64,000 bases of DNA, from contig CAVRWL010000002.1 of assembly GCA_963724945.1 (NCBI GenBank), forward strand, positions 423,249 through 487,248, in the 5' to 3' direction. The translations under genes and the position numbers were made by a program. Below the pieces are notes generated by a model, which worked only from the letters and a program-made list of their open reading frames with translations, had not been told where the DNA came from and ran no database searches. How positions within the stretch are numbered: position 1 is the stretch's first letter; every line of letters starts with the position of its first letter. This DNA comes from Hyphomicrobium_A sp963724945 (GTDB lineage: Bacteria; Pseudomonadota; Alphaproteobacteria; Rhizobiales; Hyphomicrobiaceae). This document shows, one piece after another, positions 28,520 to 36,002 of the stretch.

Positions 28520-29464
28520 CTAACTCAGTTGGGTTCCGACGATCGCCAAAACCGCCAGCAGGAACGATGCCGCGAGCGGCTCCTGATAGCGGTAGAAGCG
28601 CAGGCGCGATTGCGCAGTTTCGACGAACACGACGAGGCAGGCGACGAGTGTGAACTTGATGACGAGCCCGGCCGCCGCTCCCGCCGCGCCGAGCGCCGTA
28701 CCCTTGATCGACAGGCCCCAGGGGAGGATCAGCACGTTGCAAAAGATCGTGTAGAGAATGAACTGCTTCATCGCCGACGCCCATTTGAGCAACGCCAGAA
28801 GCGGCCCGGAGTATTCCAAGATGCGCCCGTCCTCGATCATGTAGACCTCGATGTGCGTGCTCGAATGAATCGGCATGCGGTCCGTCTCGACGAGCAGCAG
28901 AATGAAGAAGGCCGCCACCAGCAACAGATGTGCGGGGCTCCAGTAGACCGCCCAGCTGGAGACCAGCAGGTGGTTGACGACGAAGGGCAGCATTGCCTTG
29001 GCGAGCAGCGTGATCCCGACAAAAACCAGTATCAGCGTCGGCTCGGCGAGGATCGCGACCATCACCGCCCGGCTCGATCCGATCCCACCGTAGGCGCTCC
29101 CGGTGTCGAGCCCGGCGAGGATGATCATGAAGGAGCCGAGCGTGAGGATCAGACCGCCCCCGAGAATGTCCCCCATATCCGAGAGCGGCAGGGGGAAATT
29201 CGTGAGCACTGGGATCAGGATCGGCACCGTGAGCATGCAGGTAAAGGCGACGACGGGCGCCGCCCAAAACAGCCACGATGCCGTCTCAGGCACGACGATC
29301 TGCTTGTGAAAGAGCTTCCAGAGGTCTCGGTAGGGCTGGAAGAGTCCGGGACCTTGTGCGCGCTGCACGCGCTCTTCGAATTGAGCAACGATGCCTTGAA
29401 TGAGCGGCGCCAGCAGCAGCACCGTCAGCACTTGGGCAATCTGGAGGAGAATGTCTCGGATCAC
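28520..29464 (-). CDS. HyfC/HycD-like (NuoH type) subunit of an Ehr complex
   Basis: 314 residues from a GTG at 29464. NuoH/HycD family with eight predicted membrane segments: ERVQRAQGPGLFQPYRDLWK is the first conserved loop, the quinone-site-like VETDRMPIHSSTHIEVYMIE block follows, then EYSGPLLALLKWASAMK. The subunit links the hydrophilic redox arm to the antiporters. The GTG overlaps the TGA of a 33-codon open frame (GTGA), suggesting coupled initiation. First large gene of the Ehr operon. Confidence 0.87.
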   Translation of the reverse strand: MIRDILLQIAQVLTVLLLAPLIQGIVAQFEERVQRAQGPGLFQPYRDLWKLFHKQIVVPETASWLFWAAPVVAFTCMLTVPILIPVLTNFPLPLSDMGDILGGGLILTLGSFMIILAGLDTGSAYGGIGSSRAVMVAILAEPTLILVFVGITLLAKAMLPFVVNHLLVSSWAVYWSPAHLLLVAAFFILLLVETDRMPIHSSTHIEVYMIEDGRILEYSGPLLALLKWASAMKQFILYTIFCNVLILPWGLSIKGTALGAAGAAAGLVIKFTLVACLVVFVETAQSRLRFYRYQEPLAASFLLAVLAIVGTQLS

Positions 29465-29562
29465 GGCGACGATGCCCCGTCACCGGGATTGCGCGATGTC
29501 TGGCCGTTGGGCTCAGGACAACGGCGCGCGATCCGCGCGCGCTCTTCGGCGAAACCCGCCAT
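29461..29562 (-). CDS. Small open frame coupled to the Ehr operon (33 aa)
   Basis: 33 residues, ATG at 29562 preceded by AAGGAG 8-13 bases upstream. It reads MAGFAEERARIARR, then a Pro/Asn/Gly-rich tail, and ends in TGA overlapping the GTG of the HyfC-like gene. The good ribosome site and 4-base overlap suggest it sets translation of the operon. It may be a leader peptide rather than a functional protein. No homologue recognised. Confidence 0.4.
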   Translation of the reverse strand: MAGFAEERARIARRCPEPNGQTSRNPGDGASSP

Positions 29563-29653
29563 CAGATCGCTCCTTCTCCCTCGCAAGAGGACAAGAAGGA
29601 GTCATCAGCCCAAGGCGGTTATACGGCCAACTCCATGGCCTAAAGAGCATTCT

Positions 29654-29682
29654 TAGCTAGCCCGCACTTATGGAGATGTCAA
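29654..29682 (-). promoter_or_regulatory. Probable sigma-70 promoter of the Ehr operon
   Basis: TTGACA (29677-29682), a 17-base spacer, then TAGCTA (29654-29659) on the minus strand. The -35 box overlaps the stop codon of the DUF190 gene, so the Ehr operon could be transcribed independently of the riboswitch-controlled unit upstream. Read-through from DUF190 is also possible, as I see no terminator between them. Confidence 0.5.
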
Positions 29683-30038
29683 TAAACCGCCGTTGAGCCT
29701 CTGCTGCTCCGCGCGCCGTAGCAGAGGACCTGCACCTTCTCCAGGGTTACCAATCCGCCCGTCATCAGCGCGTCGAGAGCGGGGAGGAAGGCGTCGATCT
29801 TCGCTTCGCTGTCCACGATTTCTATGACCACCGGAAGATTCTCTGCGAGCCGTAAAATCTTGGTCGTGTGCAGAAGGCACGAGCGGCCGAACCCCATTGG
29901 ACCGCGAAGCACGGTGGCGCCGGCGAGATGGGCCTCTCGCGCACGCAGAACGATGGCCTGATAAAGGGGACGGCCATTTACCGTATCGTTCTCGCCGACA
30001 AAAATACGCAAGAGCTTCGCGTCAGTAGGGACCATCAT
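29679..30038 (-). CDS. DUF190 family protein under a fluoride riboswitch
   Basis: 119 residues. DUF190 (PF02641) proteins have a PII-like fold and are often encoded beside the fluoride exporter CrcB. Visible family blocks: LLRIFVGENDTVNGRPLYQA, AREAHLAGATVLRGPMGFG, LPVVIEIVDSEAKIDAFLP, GGLVTLEKVQVLCYG. There is a GGGAGGGG ribosome site upstream of the ATG at 30038. The 5' leader (30105-30210) holds a fluoride aptamer and terminator-like hairpin, so the gene should be induced by fluoride. No crcB is seen in the window. The molecular role of DUF190 is not established. Confidence 0.88.
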   Translation of the reverse strand: MMVPTDAKLLRIFVGENDTVNGRPLYQAIVLRAREAHLAGATVLRGPMGFGRSCLLHTTKILRLAENLPVVIEIVDSEAKIDAFLPALDALMTGGLVTLEKVQVLCYGARSSRGSTAVY

Positions 30039-30104
30039 GGCGTGACCCCTCCCAAGATGGGCTCACTTGGCATCACGGGTCTGTCCGCCCTGAGGCATGA
30101 ACAC

Positions 30105-30126
30105 AAAACCCGCCTCGCGGCGGGTT
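30105..30126 (-). terminator. Intrinsic terminator-like hairpin in the DUF190 leader
   Basis: AACCCGCC-GCGA-GGCGGGTT followed by TTG on the minus strand: a perfect 8-bp GC-rich stem with a tetraloop and a short U-run. It lies between the fluoride aptamer (30157-30210) and the DUF190 start (30038), the expected place for the expression platform. Confidence 0.6.
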
Positions 30127-30133
30127 CTCGGCA

Positions 30134-30210
30134 AACTCCCACCACCAACACGACGCGGTAGGAGTTATCAGCCAGCTGTCGGCGGTTTGGGGGGACTCCC
30201 TCCCCATATG
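30134..30210 (-). promoter_or_regulatory. Fluoride (crcB) riboswitch
   Basis: On the minus strand 30205-30157 the leader reads GGGGAGGGAGTCCCCCC, then AAAC, then CGCC...GGCTGATAACTCCTACC. This matches the crcB aptamer layout: first stem-loop with GGAGU in the loop, the AAAC linker, the second stem ending in GCUGAU/GCUAAU, and ACUCC that forms the pseudoknot with GGAGU. ACTCCTACC can alternatively pair with GGTGGGAGT (30134-30143) in a 10-bp hairpin, exactly as in the well-known Bacillus cereus crcB RNA off-state. The DUF190 gene follows, a classic fluoride-regulon member. Confidence 0.88.
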
Positions 30211-30217
30211 GGATCGC

Positions 30218-30246
30218 AGGCTAGTTTATGGGTGGCCCAGGGTCAA
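30218..30246 (-). promoter_or_regulatory. Probable promoter of the riboswitch-DUF190 transcript
   Basis: TTGACC (30241-30246), a 17-base spacer, TAGCCT (30218-30223) on the minus strand. Transcription would begin about 30211, directly at the 5' edge of the aptamer. Confidence 0.5.
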
Positions 30247-30585
30247 CGACGCAGGGAACGTCTCGGTGACAACGTATAGCCTCATAGTCGCCTTCAGTCG
30301 GTTCGCGATGCGCGTGGACTCCCTAACAAGGCTCTCGCGCTCCCGGCTCGGGCGCGCTACGCGGACCGAAGCGCGCTGGATTCCCGTCAAGCGCGACGAA
30401 GCGCTACCGCCAAAGTCCATCGCGCAGCGAACTCGTCAGGATGCGCCCCAGGAGCGGACTTCGATAGGCGCGCGAATGGCGCAGTCATCGGGAGTTCGAC
30501 TAGCGTGCGCTTTTTGGGATGAAGCCGACGCGCAATCGTGCTTTGGGCCTCGAGAAAAATCACTGACGAGCCTTGCACTTTTGTT
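30247..30585. other. Intergenic stretch upstream of the riboswitch promoter
   Basis: No supported gene on either strand. It lies between the riboswitch promoter and the tRNA-like remnant. A long plus-strand open frame crosses it but is a shadow of the FkbM gene further on. Confidence 0.4.
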
Positions 30586-30661
30586 CACGAACAGCCTCTT
30601 TGGTAGAGGGATCGGGCCCCGCAGTCTGAGGTCGGGAGTTCAAATCTCCCCGCTCCGACCA
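30586..30661 (+). pseudogene. Degenerate tRNA (proline-like 3' half)
   Basis: The 3' half is tRNA-like: T arm GGGAG-TTCAAAT-CTCCC, acceptor strand CGCTCCG, discriminator A and an encoded CCA (30634-30661). This acceptor strand fits alphaproteobacterial tRNA-Pro. A D-arm-like hairpin CCTC...GGTA...GAGG sits at the right distance. However, the 5' acceptor strand does not pair, the anticodon stem is mismatched, and the loop lacks the U33. It is probably a tRNA remnant or an attachment-site scar at the left edge of the island that follows. Confidence 0.45.
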
Positions 30662-30700
30662 ATTTTTCGAGGACTTGAGAGATTTGGCGAGCGCACGCGA

Positions 30701-31420
30701 TCAGCCGGGCGCGGATCGCACCAATGTGTGCACGGCGCGCGCCGCACCGTCTGGGTCTTCTGCGAAACCCAGACGCCTCGTCGCGGCGAACAACTGCTCA
30801 AGACCCTCCCGACCGTAGACATTTTCGTGGACCTCCATGACGATCGCTTTGACGTGCCGCAACTCGGCGAGTGCGAGCAGGGCGAGCTCGCCACCTTCGA
30901 TGTCCATGATGAGGACGCTCGGTTGGTACGCGTCGAGCAATTCAATGAAGTTCAAGGAGGGCACATCGACGACACTGTCGTATGGGCCCGTGCTTGGCGT
31001 AAGCGAACTGGCCCAGAAGTCGCGGCGACAGTAGAACGGCACGGACGTGTCACGGGGGGCAGTCTGTGCGACGCCATTGAGAACGATCGTGTCGCGAACA
31101 TCGTTGATGCGATGGACGTTGTTGATATACGGGATCAAAGTCGGATTTGCTTCGACGCAGATAATTCTTGCGGCAGCCGTATGGCGTCGAATGTAGCTTG
31201 AAACAAATCCGATGCCCGCCCCCAGTTCCATCACTGTCTCCCCGGGTGAAATGACCCGCGCACCAAATCTCGCTTCACCCCACTCGTATCTTCCCTTGGC
31301 AAGGGTTCGCTCCATGTTGGGAGAAAGAACGTCACGGTCGAGCGGCATTCTTATGCCATCGACCCTGGCCTCGCCCCGGAGGCGATTGAGGAGCATTCGA
31401 GCAGTGCGCGCGGGTTTCAT
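30701..31420 (-). CDS. FkbM family SAM-dependent methyltransferase
   Basis: 239 residues. The methyltransferase core has the SAM loop GETVMELGAGIGFVSSYIRR (near residue 60), the acidic end of strand 2 (IICVEANPTL) and the FkbM block PSVLIMDIEGGELALL near residue 165. FkbM enzymes O-methylate sugars, lipids or polyketides. Neighbouring sulfotransferase and GT25 genes suggest surface-glycan decoration. Lies just inside the tRNA-like remnant, at the left edge of an island-like region. Confidence 0.85.
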   Translation of the reverse strand: MKPARTARMLLNRLRGEARVDGIRMPLDRDVLSPNMERTLAKGRYEWGEARFGARVISPGETVMELGAGIGFVSSYIRRHTAAARIICVEANPTLIPYINNVHRINDVRDTIVLNGVAQTAPRDTSVPFYCRRDFWASSLTPSTGPYDSVVDVPSLNFIELLDAYQPSVLIMDIEGGELALLALAELRHVKAIVMEVHENVYGREGLEQLFAATRRLGFAEDPDGAARAVHTLVRSAPG

Positions 31421-31715
31421 GCTTCATCTCTATGGCTGGCGACAATTGGTCCACAGTCGTCCTGAATGGCGGTCGCCGACCCTCAGGTCAACTGTCGGAC
31501 CTTCCATGAAGGACAACAAGCACACTTGTTGCGCGCAGCTTTCTCTCGGGCCGGACTGGCCAAATTCTGCCGCAGACGGCGGACAGGCACCCCGCCCCCG
31601 TCGCCTTCCGTTGGTCTGCCGCGTCGTTTATACGTCTGGTAGGGCTGAGGGCCGGTCTCGACCCCTCCGCCAAGTGTGACCTTCGGGATCAGACTGTTTG
31701 CGGGTTGGGGAACGC

Positions 31716-32453
31716 ATGCCGAGGAGATCAAGAAGCTTGCTTGACACTTACCGCAGGCTATTGACGACGTTGCTTCCAGCCAAATACCGCGGTGGCAACA
31801 GGAAGCTGAGATTCGACTATATATTCGTTATTAGCTATGGGCGTTCCGGATCCACCTTATTGCAGGGTGTGCTCAATACCATCGACGGGGTTCTGATCCG
31901 AGGCGAGAATAACAATTTCGTGGAAAGGCTATATCAAGCCGATAAAGCGCTGTGTGCCGCCATCCGATATAAAGGCGATAAGGCCGGACACCCTTGGTAC
32001 GGCATTGGGAGGGCCGACTTGGGGGCCTTCAGGTCCGACATAAGACGGTGCGTGGTCAATCACATTCTTCGTCCCGGCGCTCTTGATGTCGTCGTCGGGT
32101 TCAAGGAGATCCGATATACCGTTGAGGAAATTTCCGAAGCGGACTTCGAGGGGTACCTCGACTTCTTGCGCACGGTGTTTCCGCGCGCAGCGTTCGTCTT
32201 TAATACGCGAAACTTATCCGAAGTCGCCAGGAGCAAGTGGTGGGCTGACAACCCCGATAGCATGGAGATTCTTTCGGCGACCGATGCGCGGTTTCAAAAA
32301 TATTTCCAGCACAATATTCCCGACTGCTTCCATGTTCACTACAATGATTACGTTGAAGACATTGCAGCATTGATTCCTTTGTTTGATTTCCTTGGCGCTC
32401 CGTTCGACCAACGCAGAGTCGATAAAGTCATGCTCAAAAAGCATTCCTATTAG
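31716..32453 (+). CDS. Sulfotransferase family protein
   Basis: 245 residues from the ATG at 31716 with a GGGGAA site upstream. The PAPS 5'-phosphosulfate loop is FVISYGRSGSTLLQGVLN (near residue 36) and the 3'-phosphate motif is VFNTRNLSEVARSKWW (near 160). Such enzymes transfer sulfate from PAPS to sugars or lipids. Base composition is visibly more AT-rich than its neighbours, as expected for transferred DNA. No partner genes for PAPS synthesis are present in the window. Confidence 0.8.
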   Translation: MPRRSRSLLDTYRRLLTTLLPAKYRGGNRKLRFDYIFVISYGRSGSTLLQGVLNTIDGVLIRGENNNFVERLYQADKALCAAIRYKGDKAGHPWYGIGRADLGAFRSDIRRCVVNHILRPGALDVVVGFKEIRYTVEEISEADFEGYLDFLRTVFPRAAFVFNTRNLSEVARSKWWADNPDSMEILSATDARFQKYFQHNIPDCFHVHYNDYVEDIAALIPLFDFLGAPFDQRRVDKVMLKKHSY

Positions 32454-32777
32454 AGAGATACCAAGGCCTCCATGGTAATGAGGGTCAGGAGGGGACGTCC
32501 GTAGCGACAAGGATTCGCATCTGCTTGCGCTCGATGACTGGAAGTGCCTGCGGTGGCCCGGGCACACTGCGTCGCGCTAAGGTTATTTTTCGGCACGGGC
32601 CCGCGAAGGAGCGCATGGCCAGCTTTTTTCGTTGATCCGGCGGACTGATTGCCGTCTGATTGGACGCCAGCGGAGCGACTGAGCTTGGGGCAGGCTCAGA
32701 GTGAGGTCGAAAATCGGCAAGTTCAACGAGTAGTGCGTTGCGGCCGCGCACGCCGCGTGGTGGGTAGCGGTTGCTGC
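32454..32777. other. Intergenic stretch between the sulfotransferase and GT25 genes
   Basis: No supported gene; the open frame running into the GT25 gene from 32649 lacks a ribosome site and conserved residues. No repeat seen. Confidence 0.4.
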
Positions 32778-33596
32778 ATGTGGGTTTTCGTCATCAATCT
32801 CGATAGAGATCGGCACCGGCTTGAGCGTATGGTGGCCCAGGCTGACCGGGTCGGCATCTCTTTCGAGAGGTTCGTCGCCGTAGATGGCAACCGGTTGGAG
32901 TCGGACCTGCGCGATCAATTCTATTCCGGTTGCAATCTCCATGAGCCCGCATTCACCGCGGGCGAGATTGGCTGCTATGCGAGCCACCTACAAATCCACC
33001 GTCTGCTCGAGGCAGACGAGGCGTCCCAATGCGCCCTAATTCTCGAGGATGATGTGCATCTTGCCGACGATCTCGTTGCGACAATCGAGGCGGCCATGGC
33101 GCGCGCGCCAGGCTGGGATATCATCCGCTTGTCCAATGCGACTAAGTCGGTTGTCCTTCCCGTGGCCGCGCTCGGTGGCGAGCGCGAGCTTGTCAGGTAC
33201 TGGACCGTTCCAAACGGAACGGGCGCCTACCTCATCAGCCGTGCAGGCGCCATAAAGTTCGCACAAGCCTACCGGAAGCGCACCTTGCCAATTGACGAGG
33301 ACTTGCGCAGACCGTGGCGCATCGGACTCAACACCTATGGCGTCCTGCCGCCACCCGTTCAGCCCGACGTCTTGGGATCGTCTCAGATCGACAGCATGGG
33401 CCGCAACCGGCGCCTGCCGGCACGTGCGCGCTTCAAGGATGCTATGCGCTACCGCGACGTCTTGAGCGCGTTCATCTATCGCATCCGCATGTTTGGCGTG
33501 CTCGGGTTCAGCCGGGCCTTTGTGCGCTCGCTCACGGCCTCTGCTGCAAAACGCGTGCAGGGCAGGGCCGCTGCCGAGAGGCACTACCGGCTGTAG
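32778..33596 (+). CDS. Glycosyltransferase family 25 (LPS-type)
   Basis: 272 residues from the ATG at 32778, the natural start because the GT25 motif MWVFVINLDRDRHRLERM begins there. Further family marks: ERFVAVDGN, FTAGEIGCYASHLQIHRLL, the acidic motif CALILEDDVHLADD, NGTGAYLISRAGAIKF and TLPIDEDLRRPW. GT25 enzymes add sugars to lipooligosaccharide or surface glycans. Flanked downstream by a remnant of hldE (LPS heptose synthesis), consistent with a decayed surface-glycan locus. Confidence 0.85.
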   Translation: MWVFVINLDRDRHRLERMVAQADRVGISFERFVAVDGNRLESDLRDQFYSGCNLHEPAFTAGEIGCYASHLQIHRLLEADEASQCALILEDDVHLADDLVATIEAAMARAPGWDIIRLSNATKSVVLPVAALGGERELVRYWTVPNGTGAYLISRAGAIKFAQAYRKRTLPIDEDLRRPWRIGLNTYGVLPPPVQPDVLGSSQIDSMGRNRRLPARARFKDAMRYRDVLSAFIYRIRMFGVLGFSRAFVRSLTASAAKRVQGRAAAERHYRL

Positions 33597-33639
33597 GGCC
33601 CCGTAGTGGGGCTCCGCCGCAGCCGCCGCACGGCACTTT

Positions 33640-33910
33640 CTAAGCAGTTCGATATGACCCGGATGAAGAAGGTCGAGGCATCCGTTGGTGAACCCGATGC
33701 GCAATCCATCCGCCTTCCATATCGCGACGATTCTCGCGGCCTCCTCATCGAGGACAATCTTGTGGTCGCCTCCACTTGTTGGAGATTGCAGCGCGTCCGC
33801 CAATTCGTGCGCAAGAACGACGGCCGTACCCCTCTTGCCAACCGCCAGGCCAACGGCGGCATTTGCTAGCCGCGCGTCAATAACGGAGGCGCCTGCACCG
33901 GCGGCTCGCC
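33640..33910 (-). pseudogene. hldE: Remnant of hldE (heptose kinase/ADP-heptose synthase)
   Basis: On the minus strand the sequence reads ASVIDARLANAAVGLAVGKR, then HKIVLDEEAARIVAIW and LRIGFTNGCLDLLHPGHIEL. This spans the end of the ribokinase-like domain and the start of the nucleotidyltransferase domain (HxGH motif in HPGH) of HldE. Both ends are missing: it begins near 33910 and is lost after about 33640. There is no start codon for the fragment. It makes sense only as a relic of a full gene. Confidence 0.7.
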
Positions 33911-33927
33911 TTGATTGAAGGTCTGTC

Positions 33928-34194
33928 GTGAGATCCGCGTCAGATCTCTATCCGCTACGACGATCCGCCACTTTCGACGAGAAGCTGGTCTGGCTGGTGG
34001 ACGTCGGGTACTATAAGCGTTGCAAGGAGCGGCTGGGTCCTCCGACGGTTATAAGCGAGGTAGCCGTAATAAACGGCGAGCATCCGGGCCAAGTCAGCCA
34101 TATCATCTGCGCCGCCACGCGGCGTCGCCAGTTGCGGTATGTCTTCAAGAAGCATTGGCAAAGTGGCGGCCCTGGTGACTACTTCATTTCCTAA
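33928..34194 (+). pseudogene. C-terminal remnant of a family 2 glycosyltransferase
   Basis: 88-codon frame from a GTG. FDEKLVWLVDVGYYKRCKER, then AVINGEHPGQVSH and LRYVFKKHW resemble the end of GT2 glycosyltransferases of the surface-polysaccharide type. The N-terminal catalytic domain with its DxD is absent, so this is most likely a remnant. It lies back to back with the hldE remnant, 17 bases away. Confidence 0.5.
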
Positions 34195-34460
34195 AGCGCT
34201 ATCGTCGGGTCATGCGCTGAAGCGCGACCGAGCGCCATGAAGGCCGCAATAGCCAGCCATTGCGCGCCAGCAGACTGAGCCGATTGGCTTATTGGACGTA
34301 GCGAGCTGATCGGCGCGGCAGACGCGTGTTGTTTCGCAGCACCAGGCAGCATGCGCTCTCAACGGGGGCCTGCTGCAGCGCTTATCCTCTCCTCAGATCG
34401 TTTTCCTGCCATACTCCTATCGCACGAACTCACAGGTAGCTGATCGAGGGGGAAGGCTCT
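34195..34460. other. Intergenic stretch before the SH3-domain gene
   Basis: About 265 bases without a supported gene. GAGGGGGAAGG at 34446-34456 is the ribosome site of the next gene. Confidence 0.4.
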
Positions 34461-35390
34461 TTGTTTCGGTGGATCACGATAATCGCTTGTACGGCGACGG
34501 CAACAGCCGCCGCGGCTGAGCCGGTACGGCTCTCGAATGCTGCGATCAAGTCGACGCTTGCAGGCTCTTTGCTGGAGATCGATACGCCTGCGGGCGCCAA
34601 GATCCCCGTCCGCTTCTCGAAAGATGGCCTCGTCTCGGGCGAGGCCGGCATCCTGGCATCGTATCTTGGCGCGGCACACGATCGCGGGCGCTGGTGGGCG
34701 GCGAACGACCGCCTTTGCGTAAAGTGGTTCCGATGGTTCGACGCGGAAACCCGGTGCGTTGATCTGCGCCAGGAGGGGGATCGCATGTGGTGGCAGGCGG
34801 CGGATGGGCGGCAAGGAACTGCACTTATCGCCGAACGCGCCAAGGTCGCCGAGCCTGTCACGGCGCCGGCCTACGCTTTGGCAGCCGCGAAGTCAGTGGA
34901 GGCCACCGCGTCGACGCAGGATAGCGTGGGCGTCGACCCTCCCATCAACAATTTCGTTGCCGCTGGCATGCCACCATTGATGGGCGAAGCCAAATTTGCC
35001 GTCTTGTTCCCTCTGGCCTCTGCGCCCCCCGCGACGGAGCCGGTGGTCTCCGGGCAAACAAGTGGTCCAAACCCGCATCCGGCGCCCGCTTCCCAAGCGC
35101 GCAGTGCCAAGTCGCATCCGGAAATGTCCGGGGTCGCAGCGGCGACGAGTTCGTCGCCGCTGATGCGTGCCTCCTTCAGGGTTGCAGATGTGGATTATGA
35201 CGACACGCTCAATATCCGCAGCGGACCGTCGGAAAACTTTTCTCCAATCGGGCGCTTGCAGCCGCAGGAGCGCGGCGTGAGAATAATCGGTCCATGTCGC
35301 GGCGACTGGTGCCCAATCCAACACGGCGCGGTTAGCGGCTGGGTGAACCGTTATTATCTTGCTGAAGAGAATTCCGGTTCCGACCGGTAG
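34461..35390 (+). CDS. Secreted protein with C-terminal bacterial SH3 domain
   Basis: 309 residues from a TTG at 34461 with a strong GGGGGAAGG site. A short signal peptide (WITIIACTATATAAAA, then EP) is followed by a domain of about 120 residues rich in Trp (RGRWWAANDRLCVKWFRWF, MWWQAADGRQG) and a Pro/Ala/Ser linker. A bacterial SH3 domain ends the protein: DTLNIRSGPSENFSPIGRLQ, CRGDWCPIQHGAVSGWVN, RYYL. SH3b domains often bind cell-wall or surface ligands. The middle domain is unrecognised. Probably periplasmic. Confidence 0.75.
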   Translation: MFRWITIIACTATATAAAAEPVRLSNAAIKSTLAGSLLEIDTPAGAKIPVRFSKDGLVSGEAGILASYLGAAHDRGRWWAANDRLCVKWFRWFDAETRCVDLRQEGDRMWWQAADGRQGTALIAERAKVAEPVTAPAYALAAAKSVEATASTQDSVGVDPPINNFVAAGMPPLMGEAKFAVLFPLASAPPATEPVVSGQTSGPNPHPAPASQARSAKSHPEMSGVAAATSSSPLMRASFRVADVDYDDTLNIRSGPSENFSPIGRLQPQERGVRIIGPCRGDWCPIQHGAVSGWVNRYYLAEENSGSDR

Positions 35391-35445
35391 TCTCAACAGA
35401 ACTGATCCCGTGCCTAGATGCGGGTTAGACAATTTCCGGTTCTGA

Positions 35446-35769
35446 GGGAGCTGCATTCGAGCCAGAGAGGCCCTTCTGGACCACCGTCTAGAAGAGTCCT
35501 CTGATTGCGGCAGTCAGCGCCAACGCAGCGCCCGGCTCCCGCTGTCCGCCTATGACGTAACGCGGACCTCCGCCGTCATCCCCGCAAAGGCGTCGGACAT
35601 TCCAGTGAAACTGCCCGTGACAGGCATTGATCCATCAGTTCCGGATGCAAGCCAGGTTCCGGTCGAACAACTTCCGGAGGAGACACTTGGCGAGGTGGGC
35701 ATGCCGCCGCCCTATCCGCCCGGCGATTTCGCGGCGTGGTTTGAGGCCTTCCTCGGCGGCCAGTGGTAG
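35446..35769 (+). pseudogene. Start-less open frame, possible gene remnant
   Basis: A 107-codon frame without ATG, GTG or TTG near its beginning. Its second half is biased and protein-like: KASDIPVKLPVTGIDPSVPD, QVPVEQLPEETLGE, MPPPYPPGDFAAWFEAFLGG. It may be the 3' end of a lost gene. The remaining sequence up to prfC at 36003 shows no gene. Confidence 0.3.
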
Positions 35770-36002
35770 GAATAATGTCCCGCGCATCGGCAGGGTTTTG
35801 ATCGCGCGCGGACGGGATGCGGCAGACGTGCCGATCACAACGACGTTCGGCCCCAACAAACTTGAGAGTTTTCGGGTATGGACGGACGAGATTACCGACA
35901 GGCCGGTCCGACCGACCTGATTGTCCTTGGTTAAGGTGCGCTATACGGCCGTCATGGCACATGTCCGGTCGCGCATCCCCTTCCCGAACAGAGAACGAGT
36001 GC

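Noticed and set aside
28515..29276. Upstream extension of the HyfE-like frame
   Set aside because: It overlaps the HyfC-like gene out of frame and has no family content; the ATG at 28514 is the natural start.
30586..30661. Functional tRNA gene
   Set aside because: 5' acceptor strand does not pair, anticodon stem mismatched, U33 missing; kept only as a remnant.
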